From NCBI RefSeq assembly GCF_047601505.1, contig NZ_JASGJD010000001.1, positions 1,302,001 to 1,366,000 on the forward strand: 64,000 nt of DNA, in the 5' to 3' direction. Shown piece after piece: positions 10,801-17,956 of this stretch. This DNA is from Cloacibacterium sp047601505 (GTDB taxonomy: Bacteria > Bacteroidota > Bacteroidia > Flavobacteriales > Weeksellaceae). Under the pieces are notes generated by a model, which was not told the DNA's origin, ran no database searches, and saw only the letters and a program-made list of their open reading frames with translations. The position numbers and the translations under genes were made by a program. Position 1 is the stretch's first letter, and each line of letters opens with the position of its first letter.

Positions 10801-10990
10801 AAGGAATTACCACAGATTTTATCAATAATTCGTTGTTTGCGCCAGGATATTCTGCTACCACATTTACTTTTGGTGGCGAAATAGAAGGAAACTGTGTAAC
10901 AGGAAGTTTTACCAAAGAAATAATTCCTAAAAATACAATGATGAGGGATATTACAATAGATAATACCGGTCTCTGAATGAATTTATTCAT
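7832..10990 (-). CDS. RND multidrug efflux inner-membrane pump (HAE1/AcrB-like)
   Basis: A proton-driven trimeric pump of 1052 residues, the usual AcrB size. It opens with FIQRPVLSIVISLIIVFLGIISLVKLPVTQFPSI, has two large periplasmic loops, and carries the TM4 proton-relay motif GIVVDDAIVVIE with its paired Asp. The second half has the matching LIGLLGKNAVLIVEFA segment. The hydrophobic pattern fits 12 transmembrane helices. The absence of heavy-metal (CzcA-type) signatures and the HAE1-like N-terminus favour organic substrates such as drugs, dyes or detergents, but the actual substrate is inferred. It lies 22 nt after the adaptor gene and overlaps the outer-membrane factor. Confidence 0.95.
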   Translation of the reverse strand: MNKFIQRPVLSIVISLIIVFLGIISLVKLPVTQFPSISPPKVNVVAEYPGANNELLIKSVVIPLERALNGTPGMKYMASDAGNDGEASIQVVFNLGTDPNQASLNVQNRVASVVNKLPPLVVREGVKISREESNMLMYVNLFSTDKKADQKFLFNYADINLLSELKRVDGVGFADILGNREYAMRVWLKPDRMLAYKISADEVMEALAQQSLEASPGKTGESSGKRSQTFEYVLKYSGRFTTKEQYENVVIRANPDGELLRLKDVADIEFGSSMYDIYSSINGKPSAAIVLKQSYGSNATQVIKDVKTKLEELKKSFPKGMDYEISYDVSTFLDASIEKVVHTLFEAFILVAIVVFLFLGDWRSTLIPVMAVPVSLVGTFMFMQLFGITLNLITLFALVLAIGIVVDDAIVVIEAVHLKMETHHISARRAAKLAIEEVGGAIIAITFVMAAVFIPVAFMSGPVGIFYRQFSITMATSIILSGIIALTLTPALCAMILRNTHGKPKKKTPVNYIVESFNKWFDKTSLKYINVLSKIVDRRTVTFGILAIFCVGIYILNRNVPSGFIPNEDQGMIYAIIQTPPGSSLERTNNAAEQLQKMTEDMDDVKSVSALAGYEILTEGTGSNSGTCLINLKPWNERKHSSLEIIEELEKKSKSLKGAQVEFFQPPAVPGYGAAGGFELRLLDKDGTNDYKKMEEVNKNFVEELNKRPELSSVFSFYSASFPQYMMKIDNDLAQQKGVTIDNATNTLSTLLGSNYEISFIKFGRQYKVIVQAAPQYRALPEDILKLYVKNNRDEMVPFSAFMHLEKVYGLSEITRHNMYNASEISGQAAEGYSSGEAISSIKEVADKTLPRGYGIDWAGISKDEEGRGNEAIYIFLICLTFVYLILSAQYESFILPLIIILSLVVGICGAYLFLFLFGLENNIYAQVAMVMLIGLLGKNAVLIVEFAAKKHSEGETTFNSAIEGAKVRFRPILMTSFAFIAGLLPLVFATGPGAIGNRTIGSASAGGMLIGTVFGLFVIPGLYYIFATIAEKYKFVREEEENPLTEDFTNE

Positions 10991-11012
10991 ACTTTTTCTT
11001 TCTAAAAATTAA

Positions 11013-12104
11013 TTATTCGGCTTTTAAGCGGAGTTTAGAAATTACAGATTTCGGATTTTGGAATTTACAGCTCACTTTTTCTCCTTCTTTCACGTTTTGA
11101 ACTCCTTCTAGCAAGAATTTATCACCAGCAGAAAGTCCAGATTTCACAATATATAAGTCTGGAAATTCACCAACAGTAGTTATTTCTCTAGAAACTGCTT
11201 TGTTGTTTTTGTCTAAAACAAATACATATTTTTTGTCTTGAATTTCATAAGTAGCTTTTTGAGGAATCAACATAGCATTTTTAATAGGAACGCTCATCAA
11301 AACTTTTCCTGTTTCGCCATTTTTCAATAATTTTTCAGAGTTTGGAAACTTTGCTCGGAAAGAAATGTTTCCCGTTTCTGGGTCGAATTCGCTTTCTATT
11401 ACTTCTACTTTTCCAGTGTATTGAAACAATTCGTCGTTTGCTAATTTTAAATTAACATGGCTGTCTCCTCTGTCCTTTACATTTTGTTCGTATTGCAAAT
11501 ATTCAGGCTCAGAAACATTGAAATATGCATAAATTTGACTGTTGTCAGATAAACTGGTTAGCAGTTCCCCTTCGTCTATTAAGCTTCCAAGTTTTTTAGG
11601 AATTCTGTCAATTGTTCCGGAAAAAGGAGCTCTAATTACGGTAAAAGAAAGATGAAGTTTTGCTAGTGCAACTTCGGCGTTAGCTTGTTCTAGTCTTGCT
11701 TTTGCCAATTCTTGTTCTTTTTTAGAAACTACATTTTTATCAGCTAATAATTTTGTATTTCCGAGTTCTATTTGAGCAGCTTTTGCTTCAGCCTGAGCTT
11801 TTAGTAAATCTATTTGATATAGCGCAGGCATTGTTTTGAAAAGGGGTTGCCCCGCATGAACGTATTGTCCTTCGTCTACATATACTTTTTCTAGATAACC
11901 TTTTTCCTGAGCTCTAATTTCAATGTTTTTTAGAGATTTAATTTGAGATACATATTCTTTGGTGAAAGCAGTGTCCATAATAAGTGGACTCGTAGCGGTG
12001 AATTCACTTTCATAGTCTTTTGTTTCTGCTTCTTTTTTGTTACAGCTTAGTAAAATTAAAGCAATAGCAATAGCCGAAATGAAAAGATTTTTTTTCATAA
12101 CCAT
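11013..12104 (-). CDS. RND efflux periplasmic adaptor (membrane fusion lipoprotein)
   Basis: The AcrA-like adaptor that bridges pump and outer-membrane duct. 363 residues: a lipoprotein signal (ALILLSC), a first half-lipoyl segment (EIRAQEKGYLEKVYVDEGQYVHAGQPLF), a helical hairpin (AKAAQIELGNTK to NAEVALAKLHLSF), a second lipoyl half (VIRAPFSGTIDRIPKKLGSLIDEG) and C-terminal beta-barrel domains. Translation could start at 12104 or, preferably, at the Met two codons later (12098), which gives MKKN before the hydrophobic core. It is the first of the three pump genes. Confidence 0.92.
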   Translation of the reverse strand: MVMKKNLFISAIAIALILLSCNKKEAETKDYESEFTATSPLIMDTAFTKEYVSQIKSLKNIEIRAQEKGYLEKVYVDEGQYVHAGQPLFKTMPALYQIDLLKAQAEAKAAQIELGNTKLLADKNVVSKKEQELAKARLEQANAEVALAKLHLSFTVIRAPFSGTIDRIPKKLGSLIDEGELLTSLSDNSQIYAYFNVSEPEYLQYEQNVKDRGDSHVNLKLANDELFQYTGKVEVIESEFDPETGNISFRAKFPNSEKLLKNGETGKVLMSVPIKNAMLIPQKATYEIQDKKYVFVLDKNNKAVSREITTVGEFPDLYIVKSGLSAGDKFLLEGVQNVKEGEKVSCKFQNPKSVISKLRLKAE

Positions 12105-12247
12105 CGTAAATAATTTTTTTGTTTAGTATTTTTTTCTTTAAAAATAAAATGAGAAGTATTGCTTCAGACGATAATGTTTGAAACAAATAGGTTCAATTGG
12201 AACCAAATTTTTAGAATTTTCTTTGAAATTTTGAGATTACAAAAGAA

Positions 12248-12613
12248 TCAAATTCTTAAATTTCTGAATAAGATAAAAATAGAGGAATAGTAAGCAGATT
12301 TCTGCTCAAAAAATTGTTGTGGAGATTTTTTCTCAATTGTAAAGAATAATTTAGAGAAAAAATGAGTAAAATGTTGGGCGTTGCAAAAGATATTGATTGC
12401 ATCTTTTTGAGAATCATTTGTGTCTTTCTCTTCTTCGGTTTCCCAATCATCGGTAACAGACAGTTCGTCTTGAGAATAAAAATTGGAGGCTTTTTTCTGA
12501 TGTTTTTGCACAACTTGATGTGTTGGATTTCCTATTTCAAATCCAATAAAGCTTTGTCCACAAATTAATATAGACAATAGCAAAAACAAAATGTGAAGTC
12601 TCTTCTGTTTCAT
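12248..12613 (-). CDS. Small exported protein of unknown function heading the RND operon
   Basis: A 121-residue protein I do not recognise. It has an N-terminal signal sequence (KRLHILFLLLSILICGQSFIG), a His/Gln/Lys stretch (about 31-42), a strongly acidic middle (DDWETEEEKDTNDSQKD, about 55-71) and a hydrophobic, Phe-rich C-terminal half with several His residues (AQHFTHFFSKLFFTI). It lies 143 nt upstream of the adaptor gene on the same strand and has its own promoter, so it probably leads the efflux transcript. An accessory or sensing role at the envelope is possible but not shown. A small metal-binding protein is an alternative suggested by the acidic and His residues. Confidence 0.65.
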   Translation of the reverse strand: MKQKRLHILFLLLSILICGQSFIGFEIGNPTHQVVQKHQKKASNFYSQDELSVTDDWETEEEKDTNDSQKDAINIFCNAQHFTHFFSKLFFTIEKKSPQQFFEQKSAYYSSIFILFRNLRI

Positions 12614-12621
12614 TTACGGTG

Positions 12622-12655
12622 CAAAATTAATTATTAAATCATCAAGAAAATTCAA
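12622..12655 (-). promoter_or_regulatory. Promoter of the small exported protein and RND operon
   Basis: Read leftward: TTG at 12655-12653, a 23-bp spacer, then TAATTTTG at 12629-12622. This matches the Bacteroidetes consensus. The start codon at 12613 is about 8 nt past the box. Confidence 0.5.
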
Positions 12656-12805
12656 TTTTTAAGTTGAAGCTTCTGTTTTAATTAAATTTTAATTTTTGAC
12701 AATAAAATGATTAAAATACGCATCTAAATTTTAAGATTTTTTTAATTAATTTTTTTTCTGTGGCAATTAATAATTCAAAACAAGAGGAATCTTTGTTTAA
12801 AAATA

Positions 12806-12827
12806 AATTTAATCATTTGATTAAATT
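12806..12827. promoter_or_regulatory. Perfect palindrome, likely TetR operator
   Basis: The arm AATTTAATCA (12806-12815), a TT spacer, and the exact reverse complement TGATTAAATT (12818-12827) sit immediately upstream of the -33 element of the TetR promoter (12829-12832). Perfect 10-bp arms centred next to a promoter are what a TetR-family dimer would be expected to bind. A lone half site TGATTAAA recurs at 12708-12715. It probably gives autoregulation; control of the divergent RND operon is possible too. Confidence 0.6.
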
Positions 12828-12828
12828 A

Positions 12829-12861
12829 TTTGTTTAAATCAAAAAAATAATTGTAGTTTTG
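12829..12861 (+). promoter_or_regulatory. Promoter of the TetR/exporter operon
   Basis: TTTG at 12829-12832, a 21-bp spacer, and TAGTTTTG at 12854-12861 fit TTTG-N17-23-TAnnTTTG. A transcript starting a few bases later excludes the TTG at 12864 as a sensible start codon and favours the ATG at 12882. Confidence 0.6.
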
Positions 12862-12881
12862 TATTGTTAAATTCATTCAAA

Positions 12882-13490
12882 ATGACTGAAAAAGAACTTT
12901 CTACCGAAGAAAAAATATTAATTTCTGCCTCAAAAGTATTTACAGAAAAAGGATTTTCGGGAACTAGAACTAGAGATATTGCAGAAGAAGCAGGCATCAA
13001 TCTTGCGCTTCTTAATTATTATTTTAGAAGCAAAGAAAAACTTTTTGAACAAGTAATGAAGGCAAAAATAGTTTTGCTTTTTGGTCAAATTCTGCCAATT
13101 ATTACCGATGAAAAGACAACTTTAGAAGAGAAAATAGACTTGACAACAGAAAAATATATCGATATTTTATCTAAAAATCCTAATCTTCCAGTTTTTGTGA
13201 TTAGTGAAATTCAAAAGAAAAATTCTGAACTTACTTCTATTATTCCTATTCGAAAAGTTTTTAATAATTCTTCACTAATTAAGCAAATTAAAGAAAAACG
13301 ACCAGATATGAATCCACTTCATTTTTTGGTGACTTTTCTAGGAATGACGATTTTCCCTTTCGTTGCAAAACCTGTTTTCAATGCTTTTCAAATAATAAAA
13401 GACGACGAATTTCAACAATTTATTGAAGAAAGAAGAAAATTAATTCCCGTTTGGGTAAAAACCTTGCTTGAATTGAAAATGGAAAGTTGA
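12882..13490 (+). CDS. TetR/AcrR family transcriptional regulator (CecR-like position)
   Basis: A 202-residue one-component regulator. Residues about 10-55 form the TetR DNA-binding domain (EKILISASKVFTEKGFSGTRTRDIAEEAGINLALLNYYFRSKEKLF); the rest is a helical ligand-binding and dimer domain. The start at 12882 is chosen over an upstream TTG because the promoter box ends at 12861. It precedes an exporter operon in the same order as E. coli cecR (ybiH) and ybhGFSR, which suggests it represses that operon and responds to an exported compound. The palindrome at 12806-12827 is the likely operator. Confidence 0.92.
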   Translation: MTEKELSTEEKILISASKVFTEKGFSGTRTRDIAEEAGINLALLNYYFRSKEKLFEQVMKAKIVLLFGQILPIITDEKTTLEEKIDLTTEKYIDILSKNPNLPVFVISEIQKKNSELTSIIPIRKVFNNSSLIKQIKEKRPDMNPLHFLVTFLGMTIFPFVAKPVFNAFQIIKDDEFQQFIEERRKLIPVWVKTLLELKMES

Positions 13491-13507
13491 AAATTAGCAA
13501 ATTAAAT

Positions 13508-13555
13508 AAATCATCTTTGATGATTCTTGGCAAACTTAAAAATTTTTTCAAAAAT
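13508..13555 (+). repeat. Dispersed intergenic repeat A, copy 1
   Basis: A block beginning AAATCATCTTTGATGATTCTTG recurs at 16012-16060 with about 44 of 49 positions identical. It contains a small dyad, AAATCATC / GATGATT. It lies in the gap between the TetR and TolC genes. Directly after it, at about 13567-13588, is a CTTTGCGCACTTTGCG motif that resembles another repeat of this bacterial group. Confidence 0.7.
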
Positions 13556-13591
13556 GTTTAATAAAATCTTTGCGCACTTTGCGTTAAAAAT

Positions 13592-14842
13592 ATGAAAAAA
13601 CTAAAATATCTTTTTCTGCTTTTTTTAGGTTTTACAAATGCTCAGGAAACGCTTTCTTTAGAACAATGTTACCAATTGTCTAGAGAAAATTATCCGTTGA
13701 TAAAAAAGCAAGAACTCATCAAAAAATCAGAGCAATATACCATTGAAAATGCGCTGAAAGGTTGGTTGCCTCAGATAAATATTGTCGGGCAAGCATCTTA
13801 TCAAAACGAAGTGACAGAGCTTCCCGTGAAATTACCAAATATTTCTGTAAATCCTTTAAGTAAAGACCAATACAAGGTTTATGCAGATGTTTCGCAAAAT
13901 ATTTTTGATGGAGGAAATATTAAAAATCAGAAAATAATTGCCAAAGCACAATCTGAAATTCAATCGCAGCAAATTGAAGTAGAATTGGATAAATTAAAGG
14001 AAAGAATTAATCAAATTTATTTCGGAATTTTATTAACAGACAAGCAATTGTCGCAATTGCAGCTCACAAAATCAGACATTAATGAAGGAATTAAAAAAGC
14101 AGAAGCTCAATTAAAAAACGGGGTGATTTTTAGAAGCAATCTCGATGTTTTGAAAGCAGAATTGGTAAAACTCGAGCAAAGAGAAATTGAATTAAAATCT
14201 GTGAAAAAAACTTACTTGCAGATGCTTTCTTTCTTCGTTAAAAGAAATTTAGATGAAAATACCAATTTGCAAACTCCTAAAAAGATGTTAATTTCTGAAA
14301 CCAATAAACGTTCTGAACTCAAACTTTTTGATGCTCAAAAAACGTTAATAGCTGCTCAGAAAAAACTTGTTAACACTAAAAATACTCCAAAATTAGGTGC
14401 GTTTTTTCAAGGTGGCTACGGAAAACCAGGTTTCAATATGTTAAAAAATGAATTTGACACTTTTTATATGGCTGGAGTTCGATTAAACATTCCGATTTCT
14501 GGATTTTATACCAAAAAAAATGAATTGCAATTATTGAATAATCAGTCTCAAGATGTTGAAATTCAAAAAGAAAACTTTCTTTTTAATCAAAATTTTACAG
14601 AAATTCAACAGAAAAGCGATTTAGATAAAATTCAAAATCTTATTGATAAAGATGACGAACTCATCACGTTGAGAAAAAGCATAAAAAATGCGAGTTTGGC
14701 GCAATTAGAAAACGGTGTAATTACCACCAACGATTATCTGCGAGAAGTAAATGCTGAAGAACAAGCTGTTTTAACGAAAATCTCTCACGAAATTCAATAT
14801 TTATTAACACAATATAATTTGAAAGCTAATTTGAATAATTGA
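13592..14842 (+). CDS. TolC family outer-membrane efflux protein
   Basis: The outer-membrane duct of the ABC-type exporter. 416 residues with a Sec signal ending FTNAQ (no lipobox) and then the two helical TolC repeats, for example ETLSLEQCYQLSRENYPLIKKQELIKK and YADVSQNIFDGGNIKNQKIIAKAQ. The C-terminal repeat ends NDYLREVNAEEQAVLTKISHEIQYLLTQYNLK. It is 102 nt downstream of the TetR gene and 121 nt before the adaptor gene, both gaps being filled with repeats. It is distinct from the lipoprotein duct of the RND pump, so each exporter carries its own exit channel. Confidence 0.9.
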   Translation: MKKLKYLFLLFLGFTNAQETLSLEQCYQLSRENYPLIKKQELIKKSEQYTIENALKGWLPQINIVGQASYQNEVTELPVKLPNISVNPLSKDQYKVYADVSQNIFDGGNIKNQKIIAKAQSEIQSQQIEVELDKLKERINQIYFGILLTDKQLSQLQLTKSDINEGIKKAEAQLKNGVIFRSNLDVLKAELVKLEQREIELKSVKKTYLQMLSFFVKRNLDENTNLQTPKKMLISETNKRSELKLFDAQKTLIAAQKKLVNTKNTPKLGAFFQGGYGKPGFNMLKNEFDTFYMAGVRLNIPISGFYTKKNELQLLNNQSQDVEIQKENFLFNQNFTEIQQKSDLDKIQNLIDKDDELITLRKSIKNASLAQLENGVITTNDYLREVNAEEQAVLTKISHEIQYLLTQYNLKANLNN

Positions 14843-14864
14843 AAAATAATCTATTCAAAATTCT

Positions 14865-14924
14865 CCTGTCATTGCGAGGAACGAAGCAATCTAGGGTGGC
14901 AAAATTTTCTATCAGAAAATTTTG
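14865..14924 (+). repeat. Dispersed intergenic repeat B, copy 1 (CATTGCGAGG type)
   Basis: A roughly 60-bp element starting CCTGTCATTGCGAGGAACG and containing AAGCAATCTAGGGTG. It ends with a small hairpin, AAAATTTTCT / AGAAAATTTT. A closely matching element lies at 36179-36237. It fills the gap between the TolC and HlyD genes. Elements with this core are widespread in Bacteroidetes and several other phyla. Confidence 0.75.
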
Positions 14925-14963
14925 ACGGGGTAGTTCAAAATATTAAAATTCAAAAATAATACA

Positions 14964-15935
14964 ATGAAAAAAATATTAATACTTTCAATCTTAATGATAA
15001 GTTTTATTTCCTGCAAAAAAACTGCAGATTACGATGCTTCGGGAACTTTTGAAGCAGATGAAATCATGGTTACAGCAGAAGCAACTGGTAAAATTTTAGA
15101 ACTTAAATTAGAAGAAGGTCAACAACTTACAGGAAACCAACAAATTGGAATGATTGATGGAAAAGGTGTAGAATTGCAGAAAGAACAAGTTTTAGCTTCC
15201 ATCAACGCTTTAGATGAAAAAACCAATTCAGCAAATCCTCAAATTCAGGTATTACAATCTCAAATAATCGGGCAAAAAGCAAATATTTCGGTGTTGCAAG
15301 AGCAACTTTCTACTGCAATCCGAGAGCGAAACAGAATTTCTAATTTGGTAAAATCTGATGCGGCAACCAAAAAACAACTCGATGATGCTAATTCGCAAGT
15401 TGCTGTTGTTCAGAATCAAATTGCTGTTGCTAATGCACAATTGCAAACGTTGAATCAACAAATTTCTGCAACAGAAGAGCAGATTTACATTCAAAATAGA
15501 GCGGTTTTAAGCGAAAAAAATCCAAATCAGAAGAAAGTTTTACAAATTGATGACCAATTGAAACACAATATTATTACAAGTCCAATCAACGGAACGGTGC
15601 TTACAAAATATATGTACAAAGGTGAATTTGCAACCGTTGGAAAACCAATTTTTAAGATTGCAAATCTTGATGAAATGATTTTGAGAGCTTATTTTACAGG
15701 CGACCAATTAACTAAAATTAAAATTGGACAAAACGTGAAAATATTAGTTGATGCAGAAGATGGAAAAACCAAAGAACTCAACGGAGCTATCGATTGGATT
15801 TCTCAAAAATCTGAATTTACGCCAAAAACCATACAAACGAAAGACGAAAGAGCTAATTTAGTTTATGCAGCAAAAATTCGTGTAAAAAACGATGGATTTT
15901 TAAAAATCGGAATGTACGGAGAAGTTAAACTATAA
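14964..15935 (+). CDS. HlyD/YbhG-like periplasmic adaptor lipoprotein
   Basis: A 323-residue membrane-fusion protein linking the ABC transporter to its TolC partner. Lipobox SFISC near residue 17, first half-lipoyl segment (ADEIMVTAEATGKILELKLEEGQQL), a long coiled-coil hairpin (about 75-185, rich in Q, N and A), second lipoyl half (HNIITSPINGTVLTKYMYKGEFATVGKPIF) and a beta-barrel end. Its size and domain order resemble E. coli YbhG. The next gene is 213 nt away; that gap contains repeats A and C and no coding sequence. Confidence 0.9.
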   Translation: MKKILILSILMISFISCKKTADYDASGTFEADEIMVTAEATGKILELKLEEGQQLTGNQQIGMIDGKGVELQKEQVLASINALDEKTNSANPQIQVLQSQIIGQKANISVLQEQLSTAIRERNRISNLVKSDAATKKQLDDANSQVAVVQNQIAVANAQLQTLNQQISATEEQIYIQNRAVLSEKNPNQKKVLQIDDQLKHNIITSPINGTVLTKYMYKGEFATVGKPIFKIANLDEMILRAYFTGDQLTKIKIGQNVKILVDAEDGKTKELNGAIDWISQKSEFTPKTIQTKDERANLVYAAKIRVKNDGFLKIGMYGEVKL

Positions 15936-16011
15936 TTGTGAATTTGCTTCGCAGTGAATTGTGAATTTTTAATTATTCAAAATTTGGAAATTAAAAAAAT
16001 ATGTATTTAGC

Positions 16012-16060
16012 AAATCATCTTTGATGGTTTTTGGCGAACTTAAAAATATTTTCAAAACTG
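16012..16060 (+). repeat. Dispersed intergenic repeat A, copy 2
   Basis: The second copy of the block at 13508-13555, with five mismatches over 49 positions. It follows the HlyD-like gene and runs straight into repeat C. Confidence 0.7.
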
Positions 16061-16064
16061 GTGA

Positions 16065-16142
16065 GCCACGAAGTGGCGACATAAATCAGCATCGGGTGAA
16101 GCCCGATGAAAAACAAGAAATAATGAAGCCACGAAGTGGCGA
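16065..16142 (+). repeat. Triple-hairpin repeat C (REP-like)
   Basis: Two identical 15-mers GCCACGAAGTGGCGA (16065-16079 and 16128-16142), each a GCCAC/GTGGC hairpin with a GAA loop, flank a third hairpin CATCGGG-TGAAG-CCCGATG (16090-16108). The G+C content is far above the surrounding sequence. The element ends 6 nt before the ABC ATPase start codon and so would sit over its ribosome-binding region. Confidence 0.75.
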
Positions 16143-16148
16143 AATCAA

Positions 16149-17063
16149 ATGATAGAAGTTAATAATTTATCAAAATCTTATGGCGAGAAAAATCAGAAAA
16201 TTCTTGCTGTTGATGATATTTCTTTTTCAGTAAAAAAAGGAGAAATCTTTGGATTGATTGGTCCTGATGGAAGTGGTAAAACCTCAATTTTCAGAATGTT
16301 AACTACCGTTCTTTTACCAGATTCAGGAAATGCCAAAATTGATGGATTAGATATTATAAGAGATTATCAGAAAATAAGACAAATTCTCGGTTATATGCCT
16401 GGGAAATTCTCGCTTTATCAAGATTTGACAGTAGAAGAAAATCTGGAATTTTTCGCAAGTGTTTTCAATACTACCATTGCAGAAAATTATGATTTAATAA
16501 AAGATATTTATCAACAAATTGAACCTTTTAAATCCAGAAGAGCGGGTAAGCTTTCAGGCGGAATGAAACAAAAATTGGCACTTTCTTGTGCTTTAATTCA
16601 TAAACCTAAAGTTTTATTTTTAGACGAACCAACTACTGGAGTTGATCCTGTTTCGAGGAAAGAATTTTGGGAAATGTTGAAACGTTTGAAAGAACAAGGC
16701 ATCACCATTGTAGTTGCAACACCTTACATGGACGAAGCGAGTTTGTGCGACAGAATTGCATTGATGCAAAACGGAAAGATTTTGAAAATTGACACGCCAA
16801 AACAGATTTGTAAAGATTTTCCAAAAGATTTATTTGAAGTAAAAACTGAAAATATTCCTGCACTTTTGAAGATTTTGAAAAGCTATAAAGTAGCAGAAAA
16901 TTCTTATGCTTTTGGCGAATTTGTTCACGTTGTAATTAATAAAAACAAAGAATTTTTACCAGAAACTCTGGATATTTTTTTAAGAGAAAAGAATTTTGAA
17001 AATATAGAAATCAATAAAATAGGAGCTACAATTGAAGATAGTTTCATTGATTTGTTAAATTAA
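16149..17063 (+). CDS. ABC exporter ATP-binding protein 1 (N-half of YbhF-like)
   Basis: A 304-residue nucleotide-binding subunit. Walker A GPDGSGKTS (about 37-45), the canonical signature LSGGMKQ, and Walker B VLFLDEPTTGVDP. The Asp within the Walker A region (GPDGSGK) is typical of the first ATPase half of YbhF-type transporters. A C-terminal extension of about 80 residues follows the ATPase core. It is separated by 37 nt from the second ATPase gene. In E. coli the two halves are fused in YbhF; here they are separate genes. The repeat immediately upstream leaves little space for a conventional ribosome-binding site. Confidence 0.92.
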   Translation: MIEVNNLSKSYGEKNQKILAVDDISFSVKKGEIFGLIGPDGSGKTSIFRMLTTVLLPDSGNAKIDGLDIIRDYQKIRQILGYMPGKFSLYQDLTVEENLEFFASVFNTTIAENYDLIKDIYQQIEPFKSRRAGKLSGGMKQKLALSCALIHKPKVLFLDEPTTGVDPVSRKEFWEMLKRLKEQGITIVVATPYMDEASLCDRIALMQNGKILKIDTPKQICKDFPKDLFEVKTENIPALLKILKSYKVAENSYAFGEFVHVVINKNKEFLPETLDIFLREKNFENIEINKIGATIEDSFIDLLN

Positions 17064-17100
17064 AAGGAAATCATTAAATATAATATTTGTTGAAAAAATC

Positions 17101-17844
17101 ATGCAACAAAAGGCAATCATATCAGAAAATTTAACCAAAATTTTTGGGGATTTTACCGCAGTTGACCATATTTCTTTTGAAGTAACAAAAGGAGAAATTT
17201 TTGGATTTCTCGGTGCAAATGGTGCTGGAAAAACAACGGCGATGAGAATGTTTTGCGGACTTTCTATTCCAACTTCTGGTAATGCGACGGTTGCAGGTTT
17301 TGATGTCTATAAAAACACAGAAGAAATCAAAAAAAATATTGGTTATATGAGTCAGAAATTTTCTTTGTATGAAAATTTGACGATTATTGAAAATTTGGAA
17401 TTTTTTGGTGGAATTTATGGTTTATCAAACAAACAAATTAAGGAAAAGAACGCAGAATTGGTTGCAAAATTGGGCTTGGAAAAAGAGAAAAACAAGTTGG
17501 TTTCGGAACTTCCGCTTGGTTGGAAACAGAAATTGGCATTTTCAGTTGCGATTTTTCATGAACCCGAAATTGTATTTCTGGACGAACCAACAGGTGGAGT
17601 AGATCCTGTGACAAGAAGGCAATTTTGGGATTTGATTTATGAAGCTTCGGAAAACGGGATTACCATTTTTGTAACCACACATTATATGGACGAAGCGGAG
17701 TATTGCAATCGTGTTTCGATAATGGTGGACGGAAAAATTGTAGCGTTAGATTCTCCGACAAACTTGAAACAGCAATTCAATGCTAAAAATATGGACGAAG
17801 TTTTTTACCAATTAGCAAGAGGTGCGAAACGAAGCGCAGATTAA
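17101..17844 (+). CDS. ABC exporter ATP-binding protein 2 (C-half of YbhF-like)
   Basis: A 247-residue ATPase subunit. Walker A GANGAGKTT (about 38-46) and Walker B IVFLDEPTGGVDP are intact, but the ABC signature is non-canonical: ELPLGWKQKLA in place of LSGGQ. The same substitution is seen in the second half of YbhF-like proteins, so the ATPase dimer is likely asymmetric, with one site using the canonical signature from subunit 1. The last residues (ARGAKRSAD) run into the adjoining repeat. Confidence 0.92.
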   Translation: MQQKAIISENLTKIFGDFTAVDHISFEVTKGEIFGFLGANGAGKTTAMRMFCGLSIPTSGNATVAGFDVYKNTEEIKKNIGYMSQKFSLYENLTIIENLEFFGGIYGLSNKQIKEKNAELVAKLGLEKEKNKLVSELPLGWKQKLAFSVAIFHEPEIVFLDEPTGGVDPVTRRQFWDLIYEASENGITIFVTTHYMDEAEYCNRVSIMVDGKIVALDSPTNLKQQFNAKNMDEVFYQLARGAKRSAD

Positions 17845-17852
17845 ACTTTCTA

Positions 17853-17939
17853 TCGTCATTGCGAACGAAGCATAGCGTAGTGAAGCAATCCCGTCAATAA
17901 ATCAACAGATTGCTTCGTCGTTCCTCCTCGCAATGACGA
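17853..17939 (+). repeat. Palindromic form of repeat B
   Basis: An 87-bp element: TCGTCATTGCG (17853-17863) is mirrored by CGCAATGACGA (17929-17939), and inside it GAAGCAATC (17882-17890) is mirrored by GATTGCTTC (17908-17916). The whole element could fold into one long interrupted hairpin between the second ATPase gene and the first permease gene. It could act as a transcript-stability or partial-termination structure. Confidence 0.75.
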
Positions 17940-17956
17940 AATTAAAATAATAAATT

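Noticed and set aside
12190..12204. GGTTC-AATTG-GAACC dyad upstream of the RND adaptor as a second operator
   Set aside because: Arms are only 5 bp and no promoter match lies beside it, so it is within chance expectation.
14843..17956. Repeated sequences as a CRISPR array
   Set aside because: The repeats are of different families, irregularly spaced and separated by whole genes; no cas genes are present.
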